Source of the DNA: Sophora flavescens
Taxonomy: Eukaryota; Streptophyta; Magnoliopsida; Fabales; Fabaceae
Length of the DNA: 64,000 nucleotides
Assembly: GCA_030762895.1 (NCBI GenBank)
Contig: CM061066.1
Coordinates: 120,684,715-120,748,714, forward strand
Direction of reading: 5' to 3'
Positions 1-10,477 of this stretch are shown piece by piece (the stretch's first letter is position 1; each line of letters opens with the position of its first letter). The notes under the pieces are model-generated. The model ran no database searches. It saw nothing but the letters and a program-made list of their open reading frames with translations, and was not told the DNA's origin. Made by a program: the position numbers and the translations under genes.

Positions 1-91
1 ACTCAAAAGAAAAGGTCAAATATATACAAATAAAAATTAAAAAGACTAAAGTAGTTACCTCCTTTGTTACTAATGATATTGGTATTGCCAA

Positions 92-109
92 TCCCCGGCA
101 ACGACGCCA
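92..109 (-). promoter_or_regulatory. tRNA-Asp primer-binding site of Athila-like element
   Basis: The plus strand reads tccccggcaacgacgcca, which is the 3' end of plant tRNA-Asp with one mismatch; the minus strand is therefore the primer-binding site. It sits directly inside the LTR end at 116. A tRNA-Asp primer is typical of Athila/Calypso-type Ty3/gypsy elements. Confidence 0.75.
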
Positions 110-1028
110 AAAACTTGATGGGCTCCGGCAAGCGAACCGGATCGAAGCAAGTAATAATAAAACGGTGAGAAACCGAGTATCGAACTCAGGGATTGTGAAA
201 CCCAGTGTCACTTCACAAATTAAACAACTATTTAGACTGAGAAATAGATGTGAAAAGATTTCAAAGAAAATAAAAGAAACAATAAAATAAAATCAAATAT
301 TTTTGGGATTTTTAAATATGAAAAAGAGATTTCCAGGAATTGGGTTACCAACAAGATTGTTCATGTTACCAAATTGACTATCCTTGTTAATTATTAAAAT
401 TGTTTTGAAGGCGAATTTATCCTAAATAAGTTAATGCTCCCTCTCGGGTTACAAAAACGGTGCCTAATTAAACCAACCCCTACTCTCGTGGTAGTTGAAT
501 TTAGATTGAAACCTTTAAGCTTTGTGACAATTTGTTAACCCTCGAAGGACCGCTTCTAACTCTCGTGATTTAAGTCCTAAGTCTGGTTCCTATAGATCCA
601 ATACCTAAGTTCCCCGCTAGGTTCCTCCTTAGAGTATCTATGACATGCAAATAAGTGGCCACCAAATTTACAAGTAATTAAAGCAATAGAAATTAGATCT
701 AAAGCAAAGTTGAAATTAACAAAGGGAAAACATCAATTCATACCATAAAATAAATCTTGGGCATAGCCCCAATCCCTAGAAATAAAACTACTACTCAAGC
801 ATGGCCATGGTCATGGCAAGCTTGATTAACAAAAATATGAATTAAAACCTAAGAGAAGAGAAGAATAAGAAGAGAGAAAATCCTAATTTTGCCTAAGGGA
901 GCAGCCCAAAAAGCCTCCTAGAGTCCCCTATTTTCGAGCCTAATTGCTCTATTTATAGATCAGGGTAACTTGAATCCCAAGCAACCACAATTTCAGATCA
1001 AATCAGTTTCTAAAGATCCATATATCAC

Positions 1029-1290
1029 ATGTCACGGCTGTGATGGCCATCACAGCCAGGCCGTGACGGATTCTGCCTTGGAGGTTGCTTCACTGGTTGG
1101 TCTGTCACGACCGTGACCACCATCATGTCTAGGCCGTGATCAGTTCTGCCTGTGAGAGCCTGGTTCAGTTGGCATGTTACGGCAGTGATGGACATCACGG
1201 CCTGGCCGTGACCGGTTCTGACTTTTCCATTCTTTCTTTTTAGTTCCACTCGGTCATGGGCATGATGGCTATCACGGCTAGGCCGTGATG
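1029..1290. repeat. CACGGC/GCCGTG palindrome array in LTR
   Basis: Several copies of a near-palindrome of the form TCACGGCCTAGCCGTGA, separated by 15-40 bases, fill this part of the LTR. The same array occurs in the LTRs at 36906-37135 and 47800-48065, in the internal region at 45960-46200, and in a fragment at 40617-40748. Confidence 0.85.
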
Positions 1291-1771
1291 GCCTCTGTTT
1301 GGCTCAGTTTTCTTGCTTTTCAAGCTCCATCTTCATGCAAGCTCCATCATAATTGGTTCTGATCATTTTAATCTTCACATCCAAATCAATGTCTCCAAAT
1401 TAATTGCCAAATCTTATCATATCCTTTATTGTTGTGATAGGCAATTATTATCCAAATCCAAAATGATTAATTTAGATCCAATCTTTTATCTCAATGCCAA
1501 TTGAATTATCTTTTAATCATAATAATTCAAATCCAAATTGATTTGGATTCAAATCCGTCATATGGGACCTTGCAATTTACTTGGCAATCTTCAATTTAAT
1601 TTCAATCATTCTTCTTTGTCCTCTCCTAAAAATAAGAATAAGAAAATATCAGAAAATTAATAAAAATCTAATTAAATGCACACATTGACTCTAAAATAAC
1701 CAAAATAGGAAAACAAAGTCTAATTTGGGCTAAATCAAGCATTTAACAAAATTTAATTGATGAAATCCGCT

Positions 1772-1972
1772 CTAAAATAATAGATAAAATATCATAAGCC
1801 AGCGGATTATCAATGCCCTCGGGACCATTTGTAATTCAGCCATTGTAGTAAATGAAAGGAAGATCGCTACCAGGACTCCATTCAAATTCCACTGGTTGTG
1901 TAGGATTGAATTGAAGTTCAACATATGGTTTTGATGATGATCTCTAAATGCACACCAAGGAAGAAACTCCAA
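1772..1972 (-). other. Unrecognised coding-like remnant
   Basis: The minus strand has a 66-codon open stretch, and another minus-strand frame over about 1770-1945 reads KPYVELQF, then EFEWSPGSDLPF, a stop, then NPLAYDIL. That second frame has the composition of real protein, while the open one looks less natural. I do not recognise a family. It lies between two LTRs and could be a host exon relic or the edge of another element. No splice sites or start could be chosen. Confidence 0.25.
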
Positions 1973-2167
1973 TTGTTGAAGGGTTTAATATTTTCTTAAG
2001 GAATATTTTGTAAAATTTCCTTTATGATTGAAGTATAAGTTGTAAGTGATGTAATAAATGTTTTAGATTTAAAATGTTTAGAATATTATTTCACTTTTAT
2101 TCAAGACATTACAAACAAGTTTTCTGGACTTGCCTTCGAAAAGAAAAAATTAATTTTTTATATGAAA

Positions 2168-2385
2168 AAGGCAAGTAGTCGACTACTTGGGTTAAGTAGT
2201 CAACTACTTTATTCTTCAACATTCCAGAAACGTGTTTTAATCAAAATAATCGACTACTTATATGAAGTAATCGACTACTTCAGTCAGGTAGTCGACTACT
2301 CAGCTGAAATTCTTGAATCTTGGTTTTGGTACACTAAACTAGTCGATTACTACTATAAAGTAGTCGACTACTTCATGAAAAACAG
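2168..2385. repeat. AGTCGACT palindrome array
   Basis: At least eight copies of a 12-16 bp palindrome of the type AAGTAGTCGACTACTT (variants with one change, such as AGTAGTCAACTACT) are spaced 10-40 bases apart, immediately upstream of the LTR TATA box. Confidence 0.85.
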
Positions 2386-2431
2386 AACTAAAATTCTTCA
2401 AATTTTCAAAATCCCTTCTAAAATTTTTCTC

Positions 2432-2439
2432 TATAAATA
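2432..2439 (+). promoter_or_regulatory. TATA box of Copia LTR
   Basis: TATAAATA followed by GGGG, about 50 bases downstream of the palindrome array. The context fits the U3/R boundary of an LTR. Confidence 0.55.
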
Positions 2440-3191
2440 GGGGTTACTTTGGCACGAAAATTAACATGTTTTCAAGTAACAAAACTCTGCCAAAATACCT
2501 CCACAAAAATCATTAGAGCTTTCATACTTCATCTTGTAAAAGGCAATTACAGTTTTCTTTTGTATTTCCTTTTGGAAACAATTCTCTTGTAAGCAATAGG
2601 AGAATTGCTTCATTGATTTGGTGGGGCATCCAAATAAATTTCAAGGTGGGGAATCCTTGAAGCCAATGTGGGAATCCTTGGAGCTAAGGTGAGACATCCT
2701 TAGGAGGTAAGGATTACTTTGAGTGGGGCGTCTCAAAGTAATCATGGTAAAGGTGGGGTATCCTTTAGTTTCTTTTGATAATTGTAATCTTGTAAACAAT
2801 TTTCAAATCTCTCAAGGGTTCTTGAGAGCTGGATGTAGATCACTCAGGTTGTGACCGAACCAGTAAAATCGTTTGTGTGATCTTCTCCTTCCCTCACTCT
2901 TCTAGTTCTTGCAATTATTGTTCAATTATTGTTCTTTATTGTATTTGGTTAATTGTGGTGGATTTAATTCTCTGATTTTTAATTGAGGTCATTCATTCAT
3001 AATCACTCTCTTCTTCGACTCAATTTCTTTGCATCATACATAATCTTTATTGAACAATTTTTTAAAAGAAAGCAAAGTTTTCAAGAAAGTGATTAAACCT
3101 CAATTCACCCCTCTCTTGAGGTGCCATATTTTTTAACATGAATGGCACAAGATCAATATCCATTATAGAGGGACGGTTAGGTAAGATCTAC

Positions 3192-3490
3192 GATCCAGAT
3201 CTTGCCAACAGATTTCGACGGTCCAGATCTTGCCAACACTTTTGACCGTCTAGATCTTACCGCCGCATCAACGGTCCAGATCTTGCCGACAGTTTTCGAC
3301 AACCCAGATCTAGCCGAGACTTTCTACGTCCAGATCTTGTGGCCAGATCAATGGTCCAGATCTTGCCGACAATTTTTGACGGCCCAGATCTTACCGACAC
3401 TTTCTTGCCGACAATTTTCGAGGGCCCAGATCTTGCCGACACTTTCGACGGTCCAGATCTTGCCGCCAGATCGACGTTCAAGATCTCGCC
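3192..3490 (+). repeat. Degenerate minisatellite, 26-30 bp unit around CCAGATCTTGCCGAC
   Basis: About eleven imperfect units with the core GGTCCAGATCTTGCCGAC followed by a short T-rich spacer. Each core holds the palindrome AGATCT. The array ends about 20 bases before a TATA box and the start of the MULE-like relic, so it is probably part of that element's upstream region. Confidence 0.85.
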
Positions 3491-3511
3491 TTGTATAGTG
3501 ACCAGTCACTC

Positions 3512-3519
3512 TATAAATA
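3512..3519 (+). promoter_or_regulatory. TATA box upstream of MULE-like relic
   Basis: TATAAATA followed by GGGG, between the minisatellite and the coding relic that starts near 3677; a pyrimidine-rich leader (3540-3600) follows. Confidence 0.5.
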
Positions 3520-3675
3520 GGGGCTCATACTTCGCATTATTCACTCACACCCCAAGCCTTCTCATTCTTTTCGTTCTTTATTCACCTAGCTTCCTACAAA
3601 GTTCATAACATTAGTTCCTCAATTGTATTTCTTTCTGTCTATTACAATGGACAAATTGTAACGGACTGCCTAGAA

Positions 3676-3967
3676 GGAGTCATGTTTCAATGCGACCATC
3701 CAAAGTTGATGAAGGTGAGGACCGACATCAAATTAAATCGGTTGAAAGCCATTATCCAGAGGAAGATACAACCAAACAACAACAAGAGGGTTATCGATCT
3801 TGTGTATTGTTATCCGGCATCCATTGCACCTGGATATGTCCGATACTAGCAGCTCTATCTTGCCTCCAATGATGAAGTAGAAATGATGTTCGACATGTTT
3901 GTCGACAATTGTAGAAACCTCAGTGTAACTACGATTGAGGTATATGCTAACAGTTGTTTTGATTTCA
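3676..3967 (+). pseudogene. MULE-type protein, N-terminal relic
   Basis: A single frame runs from about 3676 to 3967 with one in-frame TAG at 3847. It begins GVMFQCDHPKLMK, continues VIDLVYCYPASIAPGYV, and after the stop reads EVEMMFDMFVDN. This layout (a short receptor-like domain, then 'IDLVYRYP', then 'D/EVEMMF') is what I know from N-terminal regions of plant Mutator-like element proteins. No transposase domain follows, because the frame is cut at about 3955-3967 by Copia LTR sequence. The upstream ATG at 3647 is in another frame, so the true start is not clear. The family call rests on remembered family layout rather than on a catalytic motif. Confidence 0.5.
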
Positions 3968-4849
3968 ATTACTCAAGAGAGGGGGGGACTGAATTGAGTT
4001 TTCAAAAAATTATTTCCCTTTTAAAACTTTTTCACAAAGCTTTTCAAATCAGAGTTGCGGATTTGTGGCCTCAGGATCTTTTACAAAATCGATGAAGGGT
4101 TTATATAAAATCTTGACTAGAAGGTGATGAGGATAAGAAAGATTAATTTAGAATTAATAGAGAATAGATTCAGGTTCAATAACTCAGTAATAACAAAATG
4201 CAGAAACTGATTAAACCTTTAAAGATTAAGAACAAGTTATGCAAGTTTCAGATACAAGCATTAACAGTCAAGAACGAACTTGCAGGTTTCAGTTTCAGTA
4301 ATCAAGAATGGTTTTGATCAACTCCATTATAAACGCAGATAACACAGTCTTGATTACAATCGAACTCAGGTTTCAATACAGTTTATACAGATCAAGAACA
4401 GAAATTATATTGAACTTTAAATATCAAAGTTGTAGGTTCTTGAACATAAATAGAAAGTAAAGGAGTTTGAGTTTAGAGATACCACACAACCAGATTTATC
4501 CTGGTTCAGTCACCTCCACTGTGACCTACATCCAGTCCCCACTCCACCTGTGGGATTTCACACACTAACACACAAGCTTTGCCAGGTAGCTTGAAAAACC
4601 TTTACACCACAGAGCACTCCTTCACCTCGAGATACCACACTCTTGTGACGAGCCTCAATGTTCAACCTTAGGAATACCTCACCCTAATCACTCAGAGAGA
4701 CTCCCTCTCACTTTACAATCGAAATGTAAAACAAAAGTTGATTCCTAACTCTTAATAGTCAGATAAACAAATTGAAGCACTTATGAGTATTGAAACACTC
4801 TTTTCACAGTAAGCTCAAGAAAGATGATGAATGATTTTCATAATAATTG
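3955..4849 (-). mobile_element. Copia-type LTR fragment (inverted)
   Basis: On the minus strand this shows the same U5-like features as the other two Copia LTRs: a CTGGATGTAG block followed by a GTGACTGAACCAGGATAAA-like block near 4500-4545, and an end rich in CCCCCCTCTC near 3980. It interrupts the MULE-like relic at its left edge. The right edge is set by the SINE target duplication at 4850. No internal coding region remains. Confidence 0.6.
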
Positions 4850-4862
4850 AATAATCAAATAA

Positions 4863-5048
4863 ATACTACCAATGTGTGTTGGTCAAGTGGAAGAGACTTG
4901 GGTCCCTTAAGCATGAGGTCTTGGGTTTGATCCCTGAATTCATGCGTATAGAAAAAATACTATTGGGAGCGGTCCCGCTTAAGCATCTGAGTGTACCTTG
5001 AGAGATTAGTCTGTCACCTAAAGGGTGGGAGGATACTCTTGGAGACTA
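4863..5048 (+). mobile_element. tRNA-derived SINE with 13-bp TSD
   Basis: A Pol III A-box-like TGGTCAAGTGG (about 4882) and a B-box-like GGTTTGATCCC (about 4924) are spaced as in tRNA-derived SINEs. The 186-bp body is flanked by identical 13-bp direct repeats, aataatcaaataa, at 4850-4862 and 5049-5061, which is good evidence for retroposition. It has no coding capacity and would use LINE machinery in trans. Confidence 0.8.
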
Positions 5049-5062
5049 AATAATCAAATAAG

Positions 5063-7620
5063 GTCGGTTGGGGCTCGTATGTTGTAAAAGATAAGTTAAA
5101 AAAGTTGAAGTTTGAATTAAGAGGCTGGAACAAAAATATCTTTGGTGACCTTGATGACAAAACTGCCATTGGTGCTCTGGAGTTTAGGATCTTGGATGAA
5201 AATGGCAAATTGGGGGTGCTTTCAGAGACGGAAGTGTTAAAAAGGAGAGAAGCAATTGACTCCTTTTGGAAGCTTTCCAAGATGAGGGATGCACTCAACC
5301 ACCAGAGATCAAGAGTCATATGGTTGAAATTAGGGGACTCCAATTCCCACTACTTTCATGCATGTATGAACAAGAAAAGGAAATCAAATGGTATATAGGT
5401 GGTTAAGGGGTGATGGAGCATGGGTTAAAGATGTTGGTAGCATTAAGCAGGAAGTCTCATCTCACTTTAAGAGAAGGTTCAATGGAGATATGTGGGTGAG
5501 ACCGGTCCTTGATGGGATTCAATTCAAAAGCATTACGGGGGAACAACGGGAGATGATAACTGCAGAATTCTCAGTGCTCGAAATTGAAGAAGCGATATGG
5601 AATTGTGATAGTAACAAAAGCCCAAGTCTGGATGGTTTCAATTTCCTGTTTATCAAGAAATTATGGAATTTACTAAGAGAGGATGTTTGGAAACTAGTTG
5701 TTGAATTTCACAGGATGGGAGACTCGCCAAAGGAATCAGCGCCTCTTTTATTGTCCTGATCCCGAAGAAAGAGAGTCCTAACAAACTGGATGACTATAGG
5801 CCGATCTCCCTAGTGGGTTGCATTTATAAAATCTTGGTAAAGTTACTGGCTAACAGGTTGAGCAGAGTTATCAGTAAAATCATTTCGTAGAACCAATTGA
5901 CTTTTATGAAAGGCAGGAACTTATTACATGGAGTAATGGTCATCAACGAACTCTGTGATTTTGTGAAAAGAAGTAATCGGGAAGGTATGTTGTTGAAGGT
6001 GGACTTCGAGAAGGCTTATGATTCTGTAAGTTGGGAGTTCCTAGATTTCATACTACGGAGAATGGGGTTCAACGATAGTTGGAGGAAATGGGTCAACAAA
6101 TGCCTAGAATCAACTTCCGTCTCTGTAATTATCAATGGAAGCCCAACCGAGGAATTTAAGGTTTCAAAATGCCTCAGGTAAGGCGATCCTATGACACATT
6201 TCCTTTATTTGATTGTTACTGAAGGTTTAAGTGGCATCATTAATAGTGTAGTGGACAAAGGTATCTTCAAGGGATTCAACATTTCGGGTTGGGGGGAGGA
6301 AAACATCTCAGTCTCACACATCCAGTATGTAGATGACACCGTCCTTGTGGGAGAATTTTCCTTAGAAAATGCACTAGCTATCAAGTGTATTATGAGAATC
6401 TTTGAGCTGGCTTCTGGGATGAGGGTGAACTATTTAAAAGTTGTGTAATGGGCTTAAAGGTGGAGGCGGCTAGGGCGAGACAAGCTTCCCTGTTACTGAA
6501 TTATTGGTTGGGCAAAATTCCTTTCACGTTTTTGGGAATTCAAGTTGAGGCAAGTCCAAGGAAATCAGCAACCTGGGAGCTAGTGATCCAGTCAATAAGG
6601 AAGAGGCTTTTGGGTTGGAGGAACAAGTGCCTATCCTTTGGAGGTTGCATAGTTTTGATCAATGTTGTGCTGTCTTGCTTACCAGTATACCATCTTTCCT
6701 TCTTCAAGGCTCCGAAGAAGGTGATTCTAGCTCTAAAGAAAATCCAAATGAATTTTCTCGGGGGGTGGGGGGTGAAAATCGTAGGAGGATCGCATGGGTT
6801 AACTGGGACATGGTTTGTAGGTCTAGGGAGGAGGGGGGTTTATGGATAAAAAACATTCAAAACTTCAACTTGGCTTGGTAAATGGAGGAGGAAGATGTTA
6901 ACAGAGAGGGAGGGCATTTGGTTGAAAGTCATTAGGGCGAGGTATGGCACAGCGGCCTTGAGAGTCTTCAACTCGGGTAGTGTAGGATTGGTGAGTGAGG
7001 GCTCTATTTGGTGGAGGGACCTTCAGAGGCTAGATGACCCGAAAACCTAAACAAGGGTGGCTCTCTTCGGGAGTGATATTCTTTTTTGGAAAGACAAATG
7101 GGTTGGAGTAGAGTCTTTAGACATTTTGTTTGGGAGACTTTATCAGGCGTCTACTTTAAAGGATGCAACCATACACGATATGGGTGTTTGGAGGGATGGA
7201 GTTTGGAGTTGGAACTTGGTTATTTGTTTGGGAGAACGAACTTTGTGAGTCCGTGTTAGCGATTTTATCTTCAATGTGGATGCATCTGAATTCGACTGAT
7301 GGTTGGTCCTGGATCGAAGACAAGTCAGGCAAATACTAGGTAAATTCTACTTACAGAGCCATCTCTTCACACGTATCTCTTCTCGACAAAAAATTCTTCA
7401 AACCATTCTGGGACAAAGTCACTCCTTTGAAGGTCACAACTCTATGTTCGAAGGTGATCTTGAACAGGATCCCTACAAAGATAAACTTGGCACACCGGGA
7501 AGTGGGAAACATTGGTAACAATATTTTCTGTCCTCTCTGCAATTCTGTTCCCGAATGCACAACACACTTGTTTATGTCATGTTATTTTTCTCATTGTATT
7601 TGGATGAGCATTTAATTGGC
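5063..7620 (+). pseudogene. LINE reverse transcriptase (ORF2), decayed
   Basis: Read across several frames, this gives the L1-type order. A linker with FELRGWNKNIFGD is followed by IWLKLGDSNSHYFH, then a SPGPDGF-type block seen as PSLDGFNF near 5625. LDDYRPISLVGCIYK follows near 5785, LKVDFEKAYDSVSW near 6000, and the catalytic YVDDT near 6330. A zf-RVT block with CPLCNSVPECTTHLF lies near 7540. The YxDD aspartates are present, but stops and shifts at about 5396, 5757, 5890, 6181, 6446, 6880 and 7250 make it non-functional. The product would nick DNA and copy its own RNA into the genome in intact family members. No start codon or endonuclease domain is present. Confidence 0.85.
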
Positions 7621-8282
7621 TGGGGTTGGTTGTGGTGCTTCCTTTTGACTTGAGAGACCACTTCAATCAATTTGCTAATCTTGCAATCAATAGGATATCC
7701 AAGAAACATTGGAAAGTACTGTGGTTTTCTATTATTTGGTCTCTTTAGTTGCATAGGAATGATATTGTTTTTAATGGAGGGAGGATTGATTTTGATGAAG
7801 TCTTTGACATGATAAAGATCAACACTTGGAGTAGGTGCTCAGCAACAGGAAAAGGAAACTCTGTCTCTTTAGTGGATTGGTGCATCAACCTCATTTGCTG
7901 CTTGCAATCCTTATCTGCAGATCCAAAGCCAGTTGTTTAATGCTCCCTCCGTTGGATGTCTTATGTTACTGGAGCTTTGTTTGGAGGATGTCTATTCGCT
8001 ATGTGCTGCCACACTATTCGCTTTTGCTTTTATTTGGGACTAGCTATGTCTGCGTCAGTACTGGGCATTCAACACATGGGCTTGTTTGGTGGGATAAATG
8101 CATTGTGGACTAGCTATTATTCAATCAGGGAGATACGCTCCTTTTCAGTGGGTTCTTCTTCTACTTTGGTTGAAAACATTTGTTGTCTTATTGCCATTTG
8201 TTCTTTGGTTTTCTCTTTGTACATGGGTTGGGTATCCTTTATACTCTAATGAATATATTTTTGCTTTCAAAAAAAAAAAAAC
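5063..8282 (+). mobile_element. L1-type LINE, 5'-truncated
   Basis: A non-LTR element carrying part of the endonuclease-RT linker, the reverse transcriptase and a C-terminal zf-RVT-like region, ending in a 3' tail near 8265-8282 made of a run of A. It begins immediately after the SINE target site, so its 5' end including the endonuclease is missing. The downstream 2.1 kb contains further copies of its 3' end. Confidence 0.85.
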
Positions 8283-10366
8283 ATTTGGTGGTCCTCGGTG
8301 GTGGAACAAAGGAGAAATCACGGGGCAGGAGAGAAGGGAGCCATTTTTTAATTTTATTATTTTAGTAAAATAAATACGAACATGACATGCCACATGGAAT
8401 ACAACTGAAATCGTCAGTCACGTTGGGTATCTCCATTAAAAAACTAACTATCGTGTAAGGGAGGGACTAAAGTTATTTTTTTTTAATAGACAAATATTAG
8501 TAATGAGTTGTTATGTTAATTTTTCCTTCTTTTTCAGGATTTGAACCTTGGCAATGTTTGCGTAGTATTGGGCATTCAACTCATGGTCTTGTTTGGTAGG
8601 ATAAATGCACTGTGGACTAGCTATTAATCAACCAGGGAGCTACGTTCCTTTTTAGTGGGTTCTTCTTCTACCTTGGTTGAAAACAAATCTTGTCTTCTTG
8701 CCATTTGTTCTTTGGTTTTCTTTTTGTATATGGGTTGAGTATCATTTATACTCTAATCAATATACTTTTGTTTTCAAAAAAAAAAAACCATTTAGTGGTC
8801 TTCGGTGGTGGAGCAGAGGAGAAATCATCCGGAAGGAGAGGAGAGAGCCATTTTTTTATTTTTTTATTTTAATAAAAAAATACGAACACGACATACCACA
8901 TGGAATACAAGTCGGAAATTGTCAATCACGTTGGGTATCTCCAATAAAAAACTAACTATCATTGAAGGGAGGGGCTAAAGTTTGTTTTTTTTATAAGCAA
9001 ATGTTAGTAGTTAGTTATTATGTTATTTTTTTTCATCTTTGTCATGATTTGAACCATGAACCTCCTACTCCTCCAGGATTTGAAGTATGGACCCCCCCCC
9101 CAAAGAGAGGGACTAAAGTTTTAACTTTTAAAAAATTGGAGGACTGAATGCTCTAAAAACAATTAGAGGGACTAAAAGCATACATCGATTAAAGTGGAGG
9201 GACTAAAAGTACAATTAAATGCATTCAACTCATGGGCTTGTTTGGTGGGATAAATGCATTGTGGACTAGCTATTATTCAATCAGGGAGATACGCTCCTTT
9301 TTAGTGGGTTGTTCTTCTACTTTGGTTGAAAACATATGTTGTCTTATTGCCATTTGTTCTTTGGTTTTCTCTTTGTACATGGGTTGAGTATCCTTTGTAC
9401 TCTAATCAATATACTTTTACTTAAAAAAAAAAACCATTTGGTGATCCTCGGTGGTGGAACATAGGAGAAATCATGGGGCAGGAGAGAAGAGAGCCATTTT
9501 TTAATTTTATTATTCTAGTAAAATAAATACGAACATGACATGCCACATGGAATACAACTGAAATCGTCAGTCACATTGGGTATCTCCATTAAAAAACTAA
9601 CTATCATTGAAGGGACAGACTAAAGTTTTTTTTTTATAGACAAATATTAGTATTGAATTGTTATGTTAATTTTTCCTTCTTTACTAAGGTTTGAACATTT
9701 GCAATGTTTGTGTCAGTATTGGGCATTCAACTCATGGTCTTGTTTGGTAGGATAAATGCACCGTAGACTAGCTATTATTCAACCAGGGAGCTACGTTCCT
9801 TTTTAGTGGGTTCTTCTTCTACCTTGGTTGAAAACAAATCTTGTCTTCTTGCCATTTGTTCTTTGGTTTTCTTTTTGTATATGGGTTGAGTATCCTTTAT
9901 ACTCTAATCAATATACTTTTGTTTTCAAAAAAAAAACCATTTAGTGGTCTTCGGTGGTGGAGCAGAGGAGAAATCATCCGGAAGGAGAGGAGAGAGCCAT
10001 TTTTTTATTTTATTATTTTAATAAAAAAATACGAACACGACATACCACATGGAATACAAGTCGGAAATTGTCAATCACGTTGGGTATCTCCAATAAAAAA
10101 CTAACTATCATTGAAGGGAGGGGCTAAAGTTTGTTTTTTTTATAAGCAAATGTTAGTAGTTAGTTATTATGTTATTTTTTTCCGTCTTTGTCATGGTTTG
10201 AACCATGAACCTCCTACTCCTCCAGGGTTTGAAGTATGGACCCCCCTCCCCCAAGAGAGGGACTAAAGTTTGAACTTTTAAAAAATTGGAGGACTAAATG
10301 CTCTAAAAACAATTAGAGGGACTAAAAGCATACATCGATTAAAGTGGAGGGACTAAAAGTACAATT
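8065..10366 (+). repeat. Tandem duplication (2 x about 1.15 kb) of LINE 3' ends
   Basis: 8065-9220 and 9221-10366 are closely similar direct copies. Each copy itself contains two related LINE 3' ends (for example 8077-8283 and 8570-8790), with the same phrases about a region ending in a run of A, then a block around TGGTCTTCGGTGGTGGA. The result is four LINE tails in a row. Each copy ends with a GGGACTAAAAG-rich stretch. Open stretches here are translations of the LINE 3' untranslated region and are not genes. Confidence 0.85.
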
Positions 10367-10477
10367 AAGCCTAAATAAAAAAAGTGTAATTGTTACAAAA
10401 AATAGTGTAATTGTTAGACATTAAATTTCAAAAAATATGACCATAATTCTAAATAATTAAAAAATAAATTCAGATAA
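10367..10477. other. Short AT-rich spacer
   Basis: Only AT-rich spacer between the LINE tail duplication and the chromovirus LTR; it contains a short direct repeat of AGTGTAATTGTTA. Nothing else is recognisable. Confidence 0.5.

Larger units (their letters stand above)
1..1755 (-). mobile_element. Athila-like LTR with primer site (inverted, partial)
   Basis: Read on the minus strand, this matches the LTR at 47577-48991, including the CACGGC palindrome array, the block near 600 with the same stretch as 48420-48560, and the LTR end near 116. Positions 1-115 are internal sequence just downstream of the LTR and contain the primer-binding site. The match to the other LTR is clear up to about 1365; 1366-1755 only resembles the beginning of that LTR in layout and composition, so the outer end is uncertain. 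The rest of the element lies outside the window. Confidence 0.75.
1976..3137 (+). mobile_element. Copia-type LTR (SIRE/Maximus-like), probably solo
   Basis: The stretch has a palindrome-rich upstream part, a TATA box at 2432, and an R-U5-like part ending in a pyrimidine-rich block near 3100-3137 (cccctctcttgaggtgcc). The phrase CTGGATGTAG followed by a GTGACCGAACCAGTA-like block at 2829 recurs in the Copia LTRs at 3955-4849 (inverted) and 50850-52403. No gag follows and the next sequence is unrelated, so a solo LTR or truncated element is likely. I saw no convincing TSD, and both ends are approximate. Confidence 0.6.

Noticed and set aside
92..109. A tRNA-Asp gene fragment
   Set aside because: Only the acceptor end is matched, and its place next to an LTR end makes it a primer-binding site.
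2168..2385. CRISPR-like array (regular short palindromic repeats)
   Set aside because: Eukaryotic LTR context, repeats too short and degenerate, no spacers of even length. The same applies to the CACGGC arrays.
7835..8393. Several hydrophobic small frames on both strands
   Set aside because: They translate the LINE 3' untranslated region, which is repeated downstream with different breaks.
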